Below, piece by piece: positions 63,138 through 64,000 of a stretch of 64,000 nucleotides of DNA (positions are counted from its first letter, which is position 1; every line of letters begins with the position of its first letter). Location: NCBI RefSeq assembly GCF_005222915.1, contig NZ_STFX01000054.1, positions 107,166 to 171,165 on the forward strand. The letters are read 5' to 3'. The notes beneath the pieces were generated by a model. The model did not search any database. It had not been told where the DNA came from and saw only the letters and a program-made list of their open reading frames with translations. The position numbers were made by a program, and so were the translations under genes. This DNA is from Rhizobium sp. FKL33. Lineage in GTDB: Bacteria > Pseudomonadota > Alphaproteobacteria > Rhizobiales > Rhizobiaceae.

Positions 63138-64000
63138 TTACTTGGAAACAAGGCAGGAACCGCCGGCGGCCTTGTAGCGAGCGCAGAGCTCCTGAGCCTC
63201 CTGCTTCGAGCCAGCAGGAATGCGGACGCGATAATAGGTGCCCTTGTTGGCGATCTGAGCGCGCTTGATATCCACGCCGCGGCCGCCGATCACGCCGGCA
63301 AACTTCACCGACAGACGCTTGTAGGAAGTTTCGGCGTCGGACTGGCTCGGCAGCGAGGCGATCTGGATCACATAGGAGCCGGCCGGCGTCGGCGTCTGCG
63401 CCACGGGCGCTTCAGCCTGCGGCTCGGCGCTCGCTGTCTGGGCCTCGGCAGGCTGACCGTCGGTCACGCGTCCCTGATCCGTGACGGCGCCGATGACGTT
63501 GACCGGCTGCTCCGCGGGACGGCTTGATGGAACCGGCGTGTTGGCCGGCGCGGACGCAGTTTCCACCGACTCGGCCGGCGCCGTCTGCTCAGGCGCGGTT
63601 TCTACAGGCGCGGTTTCCGGCGAGGCTGTGTCGGTCGGTTCGGTCGCGGCCGGGACATCGGCCTGCGAGGCGGCGGCGATGGCCGCCTGGTCGGCGGTGA
63701 CGCCGCCATCGGCCGGAGCCTCGGTCGTGGTCTCTGCTGCGTCGGTTTCGTTGTCGGCGGCGGGCTGAGTCTCCGCGGCTGCGGGTTCGACGGAGCGAGC
63801 CGTCTGTTCCTGACCGATGGAGGGGTCGGCGGAAGCCTGCTCGATCGTGCGCGAAATATCATCCGGCTGCAGCCGTTCGGGCACGTCCGCCGGCTGGGTG
63901 GTCGCCTCTGCCGGCGCGTCCGGCGTGGCGGCGGCGGTTTCCGCCACGATCTCCTCGCGCGGCACCAGCGAGCCGTCCGGACGGACGATCATGGTGCGCA
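63138..64000 (-). CDS. SPOR-domain protein, C-terminal part (cut by right edge)
   Basis: At least 287 residues; the frame runs open past ATG 63992 to the window edge, so the N-terminus is missing. The visible part is a long Ala/Pro/Thr/Glu-rich disordered linker (about 190 residues), then a SPOR domain of about 75 residues: YVIQIASLPSQSDAETSYKRLSVKF and YYRVRIPAGSKQEAQELCARYKAAGGSCLVSK. SPOR domains bind denuded peptidoglycan at division sites. The gene precedes nagZ and scpAB, as in related genomes. Any membrane segment lies outside this window. Confidence 0.85.
   Translation of the reverse strand, partial: RTMIVRPDGSLVPREEIVAETAAATPDAPAEATTQPADVPERLQPDDISRTIEQASADPSIGQEQTARSVEPAAAETQPAADNETDAAETTTEAPADGGVTADQAAIAAASQADVPAATEPTDTASPETAPVETAPEQTAPAESVETASAPANTPVPSSRPAEQPVNVIGAVTDQGRVTDGQPAEAQTASAEPQAEAPVAQTPTPAGSYVIQIASLPSQSDAETSYKRLSVKFAGVIGGRGVDIKRAQIANKGTYYRVRIPAGSKQEAQELCARYKAAGGSCLVSK

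Overview
The window is a GC-rich chromosomal segment of an alphaproteobacterium, most likely of the order Hyphomicrobiales (Rhizobiales). This rests on gene content: two 47-residue DUF1127 proteins, a Usg protein, DUF2865, DUF1289, extensin-like and DUF6165 proteins, fused SecDF with YajC, the serS-surE-pcm-LysM/M23 block beside tatABC, and a small RNA of the CCUCCUCCC (anti-Shine-Dalgarno) type. I see no insertion sequence, prophage, CRISPR array or integrase, so the segment reads as stable backbone with one accessory-looking surface locus.

Layout. 1-2.8 kb: 3' end of a glutamate-type dehydrogenase, an LpxH-like phosphoesterase and a DUF2865 secreted protein. 2.9-22.8 kb: the surface or secretion locus. 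It has a GT4-like glycosyltransferase, a YqaA-type membrane protein, four TPR plus GT9-like modules (three fused in one 1677-residue protein), a DUF6165 protein, a 3096-residue type-I-secreted repeat protein of about 65 units, and a divergent serralysin-type metalloprotease. 22.8-26.2 kb: trigger factor, tRNA-Leu(UAG), a three-hairpin small RNA and two DUF1127 genes. 26.2-35 kb: Old Yellow Enzyme/HxlR divergent pair, trmFO, an OmpA-family protein with a glutamine-rich helix, and a polar amino acid ABC uptake operon without an ATPase gene. 35-48 kb: Usg, TPR-methyltransferase, HIBADH-family dehydrogenase, AlkD-like repair protein, Lrp regulator, UDG and GST, nuclease, histidine kinase, dgkA, the cobT/cobS divergent pair, DUF1289 with a periplasmic aspartic protease, TauE and an extensin-like lipoprotein. 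47.6-64 kb: conserved housekeeping blocks. These are NDUFAF6-like/NDUFAF3-like/secDF/yajC, a DUF815 ATPase, an M23 lipoprotein, pcm-surE-serS, tatCBA, an Fbp-type ABC ATPase, scpB-scpA-nagZ and a SPOR-domain protein cut by the right edge.

The most interesting parts are four. (1) The small RNA at about 24.95-25.06 kb carries CTCCTCCC in three consecutive hairpin loops and lies upstream of two DUF1127 genes, which share a promoter-region motif. (2) The giant repeat protein has a 46-residue unit and a higher-order period of five units. (3) The TPR/GT9 modules split into two active-site classes. (4) These modules lie next to a Ser/Thr-rich exported protein, which suggests a protein- or surface-glycosylation system. 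That last functional link is inference.

All calls come from reading the sequence and from recalled family knowledge; no database search was run.
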